A DNA stretch of 64,000 bases, from positions 2,356,001 through 2,420,000 of the forward strand of contig NZ_CP071445.1 of the NCBI RefSeq assembly GCF_017352195.1, written 5' to 3'. The stretch is from Sedimentibacter sp. zth1. GTDB lineage: Bacteria; Bacillota; Clostridia; Tissierellales; Sedimentibacteraceae. Positions 17,982 through 26,683 of this stretch are shown in pieces. How positions within the stretch are numbered: position 1 is the stretch's first letter; the number at the start of each line of letters is the position of its first letter. Under the pieces are notes generated by a model. The model did no database searches and was not told the origin of the DNA. It worked only from the letters and a program-made list of their open reading frames with translations. The position numbers were made by a program, and so were the translations under genes.

Positions 17982-18560
17982 GTGATAGTACAATATAAAA
18001 GTTTGAATTCAAATTATGAATATTTTATCATGAATGAAATACTAGATAATGAGAATATAAGTCAGCGAGAACTCTCAAGAAAATTAGGAGTGTCTTTAGG
18101 AACTGCTAATGTATTAATTAACAAAATGATCACAGAAGGCATAATTAAAATGGAACATGTATCTCAAAAACAGGTAGCTTACATGTTAACGCCTGTTGGA
18201 ATGATGGAAAAAACAAAAAAAACAATTAGTTATTTAAAGGGGCACTATCGTGTTATTTATGAAACTAAAGAAAAAGTAAAAGTTGTTTTGGATGAGTTGA
18301 CTCTAAAATATGAAAATGTATTAATATTAAAAGTTAAAGATGAAATGGGCGAGATAATAAAACTTGCTGTTACAGAATATAAATCAAAAGATAAATCTAA
18401 AAAAATAAAAATGATTAGTGAAAATTATAACTTTGAATCAATTGATGGGCAGAAGATTAAAGATACAGTTTTACTATATGCGATCGAAAATCAAGAATTG
18501 GTGGATAAAAAATTAAAAACAAATAATATTACAATTGTTAATTTGTTGGAAAGATTATAG
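17982..18560 (+). CDS. Winged-helix regulator at the head of the polysaccharide locus
   Basis: An N-terminal winged helix-turn-helix (NISQRELSRKLGVSLGTANVLINKMITEGII, about residues 25-55) resembles MarR-type EPS-associated regulators that sit first in many EPS loci. Those family members are near 100 residues; here about 90 extra residues form an unknown C-terminal domain that could sense a ligand. GTG at 17982 is preferred because AAAGGAGG lies 4 bases before it; a TTG upstream overlaps the ribosome site itself. It probably controls the genes that follow. Confidence 0.78.
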   Translation: MIVQYKSLNSNYEYFIMNEILDNENISQRELSRKLGVSLGTANVLINKMITEGIIKMEHVSQKQVAYMLTPVGMMEKTKKTISYLKGHYRVIYETKEKVKVVLDELTLKYENVLILKVKDEMGEIIKLAVTEYKSKDKSKKIKMISENYNFESIDGQKIKDTVLLYAIENQELVDKKLKTNNITIVNLLERL

Positions 18561-18614
18561 ATTTAGTAGAAAGTTGGATTAATTACCAACCAACTAAAAG
18601 GAGGCTTGACTTTT

Positions 18615-19763
18615 ATGGCTGAAAAGATATGGCTTGCTTCACCTCATATGAGCGATGAAGGATATGAAATGGAATATGTTAAACAAGCTTTTGATACAAA
18701 TTGGATTGCACCACTAGGTCCTAATGTTAATGAGTTTGAGAAAGAATTAGCGGCTAAAGTAGGTATTGGACATGCTGCCGCATTGGCTTCAGGAAGTGCA
18801 GCTATTCATTTAGCACTTAGGGCTGCTGGGGTTGGACAAGATGATATCGTGTTTTGTCAAGATCTTACATTTTCGGCTACAGCTAACCCTATTATATATC
18901 AAAATGCAAAACCGGTATTTATAGATAGCGATTATAAAACTTGGAATATGGATCCTGAAGCATTAGAGAAAGCTTTTGAGAAGTATCCACAAGTTAAAGC
19001 AGTGTTAGTTGTTCATTTATATGGATTATCTGCTGATATGGATAAGATAGTTGAGATATGTAAAAAGCATAATGTAGCATTAATTGAAGATGCTGCTGAG
19101 TCTTTAGGAACTTACTATAAAGGAAAACATACTGGTACTTTTGGTGACTATGGAATCTTTTCTTTTAATGGTAACAAGATCATCACTACTTCTGGTGGTG
19201 GAATGTTAGTCTCTAATAATGAAGATAAGATTAGTAAAGCTAGGTTTTGGGCTACACAGTCTAGAGACAAAGCAAGGCATTATCAGCATTCAGAGTTAGG
19301 ATTCAATTATAGAATGAGTAATATAGTTGCTGGTATTGGTAGAGGACAGCTTAAAGTATTGGATCAAAGAGTTGAGAAGAAGAAATACATATATGAGTTT
19401 TATAAAAGAGAATTAGGTGGGCTTGATGGTATTACAATGATGCCTGTGAATGATTGGGATGATCCAAATTATTGGTTATCATGTATTACTTTAAATGGTA
19501 AGATTAGACCTATAGATGTTATGGAAGCATTAGAGAAAGATAATATAGAATCGAGACCTATCTGGAAGCCGATGCATATGCAGCCTTTCTTTGCCGAATA
19601 TGATTACGTAGGTGGAGATGTAGGCGAGAAGTTGTTTAAAAATGGTGTTTGCTTGCCATCTGATACGAAGATGACGGATGAGGATCTTGAGAGAATATGT
19701 GGGATTATAAAGGGATTGTGGGTACAAAAAACCTATAAAGAGGAAGTTGCTAGTACAAAGTAG
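18615..19763 (+). CDS. DegT/DnrJ/EryC1-family sugar aminotransferase
   Basis: This is a PLP-dependent aminotransferase that converts a 4-keto nucleotide sugar to a 4-amino sugar. Visible motifs are SGSAAIHLALRAAGV, ALIEDAAESLG and the PLP lysine region FSFNGNKIITTSGGG. The closest resemblance is to EpsN/PglE-type enzymes acting on UDP-2-acetamido-4-keto-2,4,6-trideoxyhexose. The likely partners are the CapD-type dehydratase at the other end of the locus, which makes that ketone, and the phosphoglycosyl transferase 14 bp downstream. ATG at 18615 is used; the ribosome site AAAAGGAGG fits it better than a TTG nine bases upstream. Confidence 0.9.
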   Translation: MAEKIWLASPHMSDEGYEMEYVKQAFDTNWIAPLGPNVNEFEKELAAKVGIGHAAALASGSAAIHLALRAAGVGQDDIVFCQDLTFSATANPIIYQNAKPVFIDSDYKTWNMDPEALEKAFEKYPQVKAVLVVHLYGLSADMDKIVEICKKHNVALIEDAAESLGTYYKGKHTGTFGDYGIFSFNGNKIITTSGGGMLVSNNEDKISKARFWATQSRDKARHYQHSELGFNYRMSNIVAGIGRGQLKVLDQRVEKKKYIYEFYKRELGGLDGITMMPVNDWDDPNYWLSCITLNGKIRPIDVMEALEKDNIESRPIWKPMHMQPFFAEYDYVGGDVGEKLFKNGVCLPSDTKMTDEDLERICGIIKGLWVQKTYKEEVASTK

Positions 19764-19776
19764 GTGGTGATTGTAG

Positions 19777-20409
19777 ATGAGAACTATTAATTTATTTATA
19801 AAAAGGATAATTGATTTTTTGGGAAGTCTAATCGGCATGATTATTATCTCACCGGTACTAATAATTATTGCAATATCAATTAAACTGACTTCAAAAGGTT
19901 CAGTGTTTTTTAGACAGAAACGACTTGGTGAAAATGGGAAAGTGTTTAAAATTCTTAAGTTTAGGACAATGGTTGTGAATGCTGAAAAGATCGGTGATGG
20001 ATTATTTGTTAAAACCGAGAAAGACAACAGAATCACTAAAATTGGGAAACTTTTACGAGCAACAAGCTTAGATGAACTTCCGCAACTTTGGAATGTATTA
20101 ATAGGAGAAATGAGTTTAGTTGGGCCACGTCCACCGGTACCTCATCATCCATATAAATATGAAGAATACAGTGAATATCAAAGTAAAAGATTTAATATGA
20201 AACCAGGTATGACAGGTTTGACACAAGTTACTGTTAGAAATTCAGTTCCTTGGGATGAACGAATACCAGTAGATGTGAAATATGTAGAGACATTTAATGT
20301 ATGGCTTGATATTAAAATTCTTTTTAAAACAATACAGAAGATCTTTGTTCGAGAGAGTATATATACTCACAGTGAAAAGAATGCATCAGAGAAATCAACA
20401 ACAATCTAA
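19777..20409 (+). CDS. Undecaprenyl-phosphate phosphoglycosyl transferase (PglC/EpsL-like)
   Basis: The small monotopic type of sugar-1-phosphate transferase, 210 residues, has one hydrophobic re-entrant helix (about 14-35). Family motifs are FRQKRLGENGKVFKILKFRTM, SLDELPQLWNVL and MSLVGPRPP, and the catalytic Asp-Glu pair is in SLDELPQ. It puts the first sugar phosphate on undecaprenyl phosphate at the inner membrane. Given the aminotransferase beside it, the substrate may be a diacetamido-trideoxy sugar, as for PglC; this is inference. Confidence 0.92.
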   Translation: MRTINLFIKRIIDFLGSLIGMIIISPVLIIIAISIKLTSKGSVFFRQKRLGENGKVFKILKFRTMVVNAEKIGDGLFVKTEKDNRITKIGKLLRATSLDELPQLWNVLIGEMSLVGPRPPVPHHPYKYEEYSEYQSKRFNMKPGMTGLTQVTVRNSVPWDERIPVDVKYVETFNVWLDIKILFKTIQKIFVRESIYTHSEKNASEKSTTI

Positions 20410-20427
20410 ATGAATTGAGGGTAATGC

Positions 20428-20940
20428 ATGGAAATAGCAATCAGGAAATTTCAAGAAAAAGATATTCCCTATAAAGTTAAGTGGATTAATGATGATGAGA
20501 ATAATAAATATCTACATTATGATTTACCTCTAAGAGAAGATAAAACTTTGTTATGGTTTAAAGCCCTTCAAGGAAGGAAAGACAGAGTTGATTACACTAT
20601 CACTTATGAGGGAGAATCTGCTGGATTAATTGGATTGCTAAATATTGATGATAAGAATAGAAAAGCAGAGTATTACATTTGTCTTGGAATAAATCAGTTT
20701 AGAGGAAAAGGAATTGCAAGAGTTGCTTCGGATTTACTTATTAAAGAAAGCTATGAAATATTTAATTTAAATAAGATTTATCTTTATACCGAGGTGGAAA
20801 ATGTGCGAGCACAGCATCTGTTTGAGAAAATAGGCTTTATAAAAGAAGGATTACTGAAAAATGATTTGATTCATAATGGACGAAAAATTGATAGATATGT
20901 TTATGGATTATTTGTAGAAGAATACATTAACAAGGCATAA
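20428..20940 (+). CDS. GNAT-family N-acetyltransferase
   Basis: This is a GCN5-related acetyltransferase of 170 residues. The acetyl-CoA site is recognisable as LGINQFRGKGIARVASDLL, and the late motif NVRAQHLFEKIGFIKEGLL is typical of the RimJ/PseH-like branch. Next to the aminotransferase and the phosphoglycosyl transferase it may acetylate the new 4-amino group, the job done in other species by left-handed-helix enzymes (PglD, EpsM) or by PseH. It could alternatively act on an amino acid joined to the polymer, since a PLP enzyme and an ATP-grasp ligase follow. Confidence 0.82.
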   Translation: MEIAIRKFQEKDIPYKVKWINDDENNKYLHYDLPLREDKTLLWFKALQGRKDRVDYTITYEGESAGLIGLLNIDDKNRKAEYYICLGINQFRGKGIARVASDLLIKESYEIFNLNKIYLYTEVENVRAQHLFEKIGFIKEGLLKNDLIHNGRKIDRYVYGLFVEEYINKA

Positions 20941-20953
20941 AGGGGAACAAACA

Positions 20954-21898
20954 ATGAAACTAGGGAGATTACAGAAAACGCCAGTGCAGAAACTTAATGA
21001 AAAATTGAATAACAATACTTTCTATATTAAACGAGACGATCTTCTCCCAATTTCATTTGGAGGAAATAAAGCTAGAAAAGCAGTTCTGTTTTTTGAAGAA
21101 CTAGACAAACTAGGTTGTAATTGTGTAGTTACATATGGAAGTAGTAGTTCTAATCACTGTAGAATTGTAGCAAATATTGCAGCATCAATGGGTTTGCCAT
21201 GCTTCATTATTTCACCTAATGAAACAAGTAAAAAGACTTTCAACAGTCAAATGATGAGAATATTCAGGGCAGAGATAATTAACTGTTCTGTATCTGAAGT
21301 TAAGTATACTATTAAAAATAAACTGAAAGAATTAAAGGATACAGGCTATAAACCTTACTTCATTCAAGGTGGTGGCCACGGTGATATTGGAACGAAAGCT
21401 TATGTACAGGCTTACGAAGAAATCAAAGATTATGAGAATAAAACAAAAATTCATTTCGATTATATATTTCATACATCTGGAACAGGAACTACTCAAGCTG
21501 GGCTTATTTGTGGTCAGTTGATTCATAGAGATAATAGGAAAATAATTGGAATAAGTAATGCAAGGAAAAATCCAAATGGTGGTCAGGTTGTTTTCGATAG
21601 TGTTAATAGTTATTTGACAAGTATAGATAAAGAACATGTAACCGCCGATGTTATCAACTTCATAGATACCTATGTACTTGATGGGTACGGTGCTTACAAT
21701 GATAAGATACTGCAGACGATTAAAGAAATGTTGATAAATGAAGGAATCCCAATGGACACCACATATACAGGTAAAGGATTCTGGGGGATGAAGGAATATA
21801 TTAGAGAAAATCAAATTATAGGGTGCAACATTTTGTTTATTCATACTGGGGGAACGCCACTGTTCTTTGATGATTTGGAGGTATTAGTGAATGACTGA
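20954..21898 (+). CDS. PLP enzyme, D-cysteine desulfhydrase/ACC deaminase family
   Basis: This is a fold-type II PLP protein of 314 residues. The PLP lysine motif SFGGNKARK and the following YGSSSSNHCRIVA and FHTSGTGTTQAGL (phosphate-binding loop) are clear. Characterised relatives degrade D-cysteine or aminocyclopropane carboxylate; others work on D- or diamino acids. It overlaps the ATP-grasp gene by 8 bp, so the two are probably translated together. Inside a polymer locus it may make or interconvert an amino acid used for decoration. Its substrate cannot be told from the sequence. Confidence 0.82.
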   Translation: MKLGRLQKTPVQKLNEKLNNNTFYIKRDDLLPISFGGNKARKAVLFFEELDKLGCNCVVTYGSSSSNHCRIVANIAASMGLPCFIISPNETSKKTFNSQMMRIFRAEIINCSVSEVKYTIKNKLKELKDTGYKPYFIQGGGHGDIGTKAYVQAYEEIKDYENKTKIHFDYIFHTSGTGTTQAGLICGQLIHRDNRKIIGISNARKNPNGGQVVFDSVNSYLTSIDKEHVTADVINFIDTYVLDGYGAYNDKILQTIKEMLINEGIPMDTTYTGKGFWGMKEYIRENQIIGCNILFIHTGGTPLFFDDLEVLVND

Positions 21899-22865
21899 TC
21901 CATTGAATATTTTGATATTAAGCTGTGGAACTAGAAATAAAATAGTTCAATACTTCAAAAAAAAATTAGGAGATAGAGGGCAGGTTATGGCAACTGATTG
22001 CAGTGAGCTAGCTCCTGCACTTTATGATGCGGACAAGCATTTCATCGTTCCTAGAATGAATGATGAGGGCTATCTGGATGTAATATTGAATATTTGTAAA
22101 GAGAATAACATCAAGGGGTTAATATCACTCATTGATCCTGAACTGACTTTATTAGCAGAAAATAGGGAGGCGTTTCTTGAGATAGGAACAACTCCGATTA
22201 TTTCTGATTATGATTTGGTTGAGATGTGCTTTGACAAGTATCAATTCTATGAATTTCTAATTAAAAATGGATTTAAAACTATACGAAGCTATGTAGATAA
22301 AGAGCTGTTCTATAAAGATATTGAGGTCGGACTTATTGAATATCCGGTGTTTGTGAAGCCTGTAAGAGGCAGCGCAAGTATTAATATCAGTAAGGTGACT
22401 ACTAAAGAAGAAATTGAACTTCTATTTAATAGACATGACAATTTGATGATCCAAGAGTTTATGGATGGTGTTGAGTATGGTTCTGATACTTTCATCGATA
22501 TGATATCAGGTGAGCCGGTTGCAATATTTACAAAAGAGAAGATCAAGATGAGAGCTGGAGAGACTGACAAGTCAGTTTCTGTAAAGGACGAAAAGCTATT
22601 TAATTTGATAAAGAGATTCGTTAAGGTAGCAGGATTTAAAGGTATCGTTGATATAGACATCTTCAAAGTGGATGGTGAGTATTACATCTCTGAAGTGAAT
22701 CCTCGTTTTGGTGGAGGTTACCCTCATGCTTATGAGTGTGGAGTTAATGTGCCTGAGATGATTATTAATAACCTTGATGGCGAAGAAAATCAGGATGAGA
22801 ATGGGCAGTATGATGAAGGTGTTTATATGATGAAGTTTAATGAAGTTAAAATAATAAAACAGTAG
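21891..22865 (+). CDS. ATP-grasp ligase, carbamoyl-phosphate-synthase-like
   Basis: The N-terminal Rossmann-like part (NILILSCGTRNKIVQYF) and an ATP-grasp domain of 324 residues total are clear: PVFVKPVRGSASINISKV, MIQEFMDGVEYGSD, and the metal-binding VDIDIF then EVNPRFGGGYP. Enzymes of this group couple carboxylates to amines using ATP through an acyl-phosphate. The coupling with the PLP gene (8-bp overlap) and the neighbouring acetyltransferase suggest attachment of an amino acid to a sugar or lipid intermediate. This is inference. A second, distinct ATP-grasp gene lies at 40.5 kb. Confidence 0.85.
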   Translation: MTDPLNILILSCGTRNKIVQYFKKKLGDRGQVMATDCSELAPALYDADKHFIVPRMNDEGYLDVILNICKENNIKGLISLIDPELTLLAENREAFLEIGTTPIISDYDLVEMCFDKYQFYEFLIKNGFKTIRSYVDKELFYKDIEVGLIEYPVFVKPVRGSASINISKVTTKEEIELLFNRHDNLMIQEFMDGVEYGSDTFIDMISGEPVAIFTKEKIKMRAGETDKSVSVKDEKLFNLIKRFVKVAGFKGIVDIDIFKVDGEYYISEVNPRFGGGYPHAYECGVNVPEMIINNLDGEENQDENGQYDEGVYMMKFNEVKIIKQ

Positions 22866-22878
22866 CGGAGGATTATAC

Positions 22879-24123
22879 ATGAAGGAGAAAATATGGATAA
22901 TGAATCATTACGCTACAAATATGTATTTCAATGAAGGTGGAAGACATTATTGGTTTGCCGAGAACTTAATCAAACAGGGATATGAACCAACGATATTTTG
23001 TGCGAATACGAGACATAATTCAAACGATGTTATTGAGCTAAATGGTGAATTATATTCAATTGATAATAAAGACAGTATTCCTTTTGTGTTTGTTAAAACC
23101 CCGGAATACAAAGGCAACGGTAGATCACGTATTCTCAACATGGTCTCATTTTACAAAAATCTCTTCCCTGTGGCTAAGAGATATGCAGAAGAATATGGGA
23201 AACCAGATGTAATATTAGCTTCGAGTGTTCATCCGCTTACTTTAGTAGCTGGAATTAAGATTGCAAAGATATTCGGAGTACCATGTATTTGCGAAGTTAG
23301 AGACTTGTGGCCAGAAAGTATTGTTGCCTATGGTTCATTGAGGAGAGAAAGTTTAATTGCAAAAATATTGTATCAAGGTGAGAAATGGATTTACAAGAAA
23401 GCAAATTCAGTTATCATGACTTGGGAAGGTGGAAGTCAATATATTGCAGACCAAGGATGGGATAAACAAATAGACTCGAATAAAGTAGAACACATAAGTA
23501 ATGGAGTAATAATAGATTCCTTTGATAAACATTCCAAAGAAAATCAGATTGTCGATTTAGATTTGGATGATAAAAGTTATAAGAACTTGGTTTATGCTGG
23601 CTCTATTAGAAAAGTAAATAATTTAGGACTTTTATTAGATGCAGCAAAACTAATTCAACAGACTGATCAACAAATTAGGTTTCTTATCTACGGTTCGGGT
23701 GATGAAAAAGAAATGCTTGAGAATAGATGTGAAGAAGAGGGAATCAACAATGTAATTTTCAAAAGTAGAGTCGATAAGAAGATAGTTCCTTCAATTCTAA
23801 AAAGATCTTATGCAAATATCTTACATAACTCAAGTACTTCTCTTGATAAATACGGACAAAGCCAGAATAAGTTTTTTGAGTATTTAGCTGCTGGTAGATG
23901 TGTAATACAAACTTATACAACAGGATATAGCGTTTTAGAAAAATATAATTGTGGCGTTAGTGCTGTTAAGCAGAATCCTGAAGAAGTAGCAAAAACAATA
24001 CTGAAAGCATGTAGAGATGATAAAGAAGTTGAGCTAATGGGAGAAAACGCAAGAATAGCGGCACAAGATTTTGACTTTGAAAATTTAACTAATAAACTCA
24101 TCAGAATTATAGAAAATGTATAA
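22879..24123 (+). CDS. Glycosyltransferase family 4, WbuB-like
   Basis: This is a GT-B glycosyltransferase of 414 residues. The N-terminus (WIMNHYATNMYFNEGGRHYWFAENL) and CEVRDLWPESIVAYG are characteristic of WbuB-type enzymes, which in E. coli O26 transfer an N-acetylated fucosamine. The donor-binding end is NKFFEYLAAGRCVI. It acts on the inner face of the membrane, probably adding the second sugar after the phosphoglycosyl transferase. GGAGGAT precedes the ATG. Confidence 0.9.
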   Translation: MKEKIWIMNHYATNMYFNEGGRHYWFAENLIKQGYEPTIFCANTRHNSNDVIELNGELYSIDNKDSIPFVFVKTPEYKGNGRSRILNMVSFYKNLFPVAKRYAEEYGKPDVILASSVHPLTLVAGIKIAKIFGVPCICEVRDLWPESIVAYGSLRRESLIAKILYQGEKWIYKKANSVIMTWEGGSQYIADQGWDKQIDSNKVEHISNGVIIDSFDKHSKENQIVDLDLDDKSYKNLVYAGSIRKVNNLGLLLDAAKLIQQTDQQIRFLIYGSGDEKEMLENRCEEEGINNVIFKSRVDKKIVPSILKRSYANILHNSSTSLDKYGQSQNKFFEYLAAGRCVIQTYTTGYSVLEKYNCGVSAVKQNPEEVAKTILKACRDDKEVELMGENARIAAQDFDFENLTNKLIRIIENV

Positions 24124-24142
24124 ATAAGGAGCGTATATTATC

Positions 24143-25462
24143 ATGAAATTATATGATAAGATTGTAAACAAAGAAGAAAAAATTGCTGTAGTGGGACTTG
24201 GATATGTAGGAATGCCAATAGCAGTTGCTTTTGCTAAAAAAGTTGATGTTATTGGTTTTGATCTAAATGAAAAGAAGATTGACTTATATAAAGCTGGAAT
24301 TGATCCAACGAAGGAAGTTGGGGATGAAGAAATTAAGAAGACAAATGTAGAATTCACTTCAGATGAAAACAGATTGAGAGAAGCTAAATTTCATATTGTA
24401 GCTGTTCCAACACCTATTAATTCAGATAAAACACCGGACCTATCGCCAGTAGAAGGTGCCAGTAGAATTGTGGGGCGAAATATAACCAAAGGTTCTATTG
24501 TAGTCTATGAGTCAACTGTTTACCCAGGTGTAACAGAGGACATTTGTATCCCAATATTGGAAAAAGAATCCGGATTAAAATGTGGTAAGGATTTTAAAAT
24601 TGGTTATTCACCAGAAAGAATAAACCCAGGAGATAAGATCCATAGACTTGAGAATATCATTAAGATTGTTTCAGGGATGGACGAAGAAAGTCTTGATGAA
24701 ATTGCAAAAATTTATGAATTAGTTATTGAAGTCGGTGTACATAGAGCAGGATCTATTAAAGTTGCTGAAGCAGCAAAAGTAGTTGAGAATAGTCAGCGTG
24801 ACATTAATATTGCCTTCATGAACGAACTTGCTATGGTATTTGATCGAATGGAAATTGATACAAGTGAAGTTGTAGAAGCGATGAATACAAAATGGAATGC
24901 GCTGAGATTTTATCCTGGACTTGTTGGTGGTCACTGTATAGGAATAGATCCTTATTATTTTGTTTATGAAGCAGAAAAACTTGGTTATCATAGTCAAATT
25001 ATTTTATCAGGTAGGAAGATTAATGACGGCATGGGGAAGTTTGTAGCGGATGCGATAATTAAAAAACTTATCTTAGCCAATAAAGTAGTTAGACAAGCCA
25101 AAGTTGTGATATTAGGAGTAACCTTTAAAGAAAATACGCCAGACACAAGAAATTCCAAAGTAGTAGATATTATCGAAAGTCTTAGGGAATATGGAATTAA
25201 ACCAATTGTGGTCGATCCAGAGGCTGATGCTGACGAAGCTAAACATGAATATGGTATTGATTTAGTAGATATAAAAGAAGTCAAAGATGGTGACTGTTTG
25301 GTATTAGCAGTAGCACATGATACATTTAAACAAATGAGCTGGAATGAAGTGGATTCTTTATTTGGTGATTTTGATAATAAAAACAAAGTACTTATTGATG
25401 TAAAGAACATATTAGATAGAAGAGAAATCGAAGAAAAAGGTTACAGTTATTGGAGATTATAA
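24143..25462 (+). CDS. UDP-N-acetylhexosamine 6-dehydrogenase (WbpO/TviB type)
   Basis: The three-domain UDP-sugar dehydrogenase has 439 residues. NAD-binding VVGLGYVGMPIAVAFA is near the N-terminus, then STVYPGVTED, the catalytic cysteine in GGHCIGIDPYY, and the C-terminal domain with GVTFKENTPDTRNSK. The sequence type fits oxidation of UDP-GalNAc or UDP-GlcNAc to the uronic acid, suggesting an acidic sugar in the polymer. Two decayed fragments related to this gene occur at 34.3 kb and 43.1 kb. Confidence 0.9.
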   Translation: MKLYDKIVNKEEKIAVVGLGYVGMPIAVAFAKKVDVIGFDLNEKKIDLYKAGIDPTKEVGDEEIKKTNVEFTSDENRLREAKFHIVAVPTPINSDKTPDLSPVEGASRIVGRNITKGSIVVYESTVYPGVTEDICIPILEKESGLKCGKDFKIGYSPERINPGDKIHRLENIIKIVSGMDEESLDEIAKIYELVIEVGVHRAGSIKVAEAAKVVENSQRDINIAFMNELAMVFDRMEIDTSEVVEAMNTKWNALRFYPGLVGGHCIGIDPYYFVYEAEKLGYHSQIILSGRKINDGMGKFVADAIIKKLILANKVVRQAKVVILGVTFKENTPDTRNSKVVDIIESLREYGIKPIVVDPEADADEAKHEYGIDLVDIKEVKDGDCLVLAVAHDTFKQMSWNEVDSLFGDFDNKNKVLIDVKNILDRREIEEKGYSYWRL

Positions 25463-25484
25463 TATATAGAATGAGGTGTAAGGC

Positions 25485-26585
25485 ATGAAGATTCTTCATA
25501 TTAACTCATATTATAGTGGGAGTAAGTTCTATAAAAACTTATACGACCAACAAGAAAAAAATGGATTTGATATAAGTGTTTTCTTGCCAGCAGCATCTCC
25601 ACAAGAAAATATTGAAGATTTCGGGGAATATACAACAATAAGTGTAAATCATTCAAAATACGACAGGTTCATTTTTCACTTAAAACATACTAAAATCTTA
25701 AAGGATATTATTAAAAAATATGACATTAAAAAATACTCTTTAATTCACGCGCACTCTTTGTTTTCTAATGGATATGTTGCCATGAAACTAAAAAAAAAGT
25801 ATGGGATTCCATATATTGTGGCAGTACGGAATACTGATGTTAATACCTTCTTCAAGAGAATGATACACCTTAGAAGAATGGGAATTGAGATCTTAAAAAA
25901 TGCAAATAGTATTATTTTTTTATCGAAATCTTATAGAGATGAGGTAATAGAAAAATATGTTCCGAATAATATTAAGGAATTAATAATTAATAAGACATCA
26001 ATTATACCGAACGGTATAGATGATTTTTGGATAGACAACAGAATAAATAAAAGAATTAACCCAGATAAAAATGATTTAAAACTGCTGTATGTTGGTGTTG
26101 TAAATAAAAATAAAAATATAATTACAACTGTTAAGGCAATTGAGCATTTGAGAAAAAAAGATATTAAAGCGAGACTGACTGTTGTTGGACGAATTGAAGA
26201 CCATTCAATATATGATCAGATTAAAAAATTAGACTATGTTGACTATGTAGAACCAAAACCAAGAAATGAGCTTTTAAAAATATATCGTCAAAATGATATT
26301 TTTGTAATGCCTTCAATCCATGAAAGCTTTGGCTTAGTTTATGCTGAAGCTATGAGTCAAGGTTTGCCTGTAGTTTATACAAAGGGGCAGGGTTTTGACG
26401 GTCAATTTGACGATGGTGATATTGGATATCGTGTAGACTGCTTTAATGTTGATGAGATTTCAAAGAAAATACTACAGATTATTAATAATTATAATGAGAT
26501 TTCCAATAATTGTGGCAAAGGTACGGATAAGTTTAATTGGAAGAAAATAGTTTATGAATATTCTGATAAATATTCAAGTCTATAA
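25485..26585 (+). CDS. Glycosyltransferase family 4
   Basis: A GT-B enzyme of 366 residues. It has an N-terminal acceptor domain beginning MKILHINSYYSGSKFYKNL, then LLYVGVVNKNKN and the retaining-enzyme motif PSIHESFGLVYAEAMSQG with the two glutamates of E-x7-E. It has no membrane helix and presumably works at the inner membrane face on the lipid-linked repeat unit. Donor and acceptor sugars cannot be inferred. GAGGTG precedes the ATG. The next 98 bp hold nothing recognisable. Confidence 0.9.
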   Translation: MKILHINSYYSGSKFYKNLYDQQEKNGFDISVFLPAASPQENIEDFGEYTTISVNHSKYDRFIFHLKHTKILKDIIKKYDIKKYSLIHAHSLFSNGYVAMKLKKKYGIPYIVAVRNTDVNTFFKRMIHLRRMGIEILKNANSIIFLSKSYRDEVIEKYVPNNIKELIINKTSIIPNGIDDFWIDNRINKRINPDKNDLKLLYVGVVNKNKNIITTVKAIEHLRKKDIKARLTVVGRIEDHSIYDQIKKLDYVDYVEPKPRNELLKIYRQNDIFVMPSIHESFGLVYAEAMSQGLPVVYTKGQGFDGQFDDGDIGYRVDCFNVDEISKKILQIINNYNEISNNCGKGTDKFNWKKIVYEYSDKYSSL

Positions 26586-26683
26586 ATGTTTTGCGAATAA
26601 GAATGATGACATAAACTAGTAGTTGGTATTTATGAGATTAGTGTGAAAACAACTTAAATTAGCGATATGAGGAAGTAATTAGA

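Noticed and set aside
20954-21898. Tryptophan synthase beta or threonine synthase
   Set aside because: The PLP lysine context GGNKARK and the short length fit the desulfhydrase/deaminase group better.
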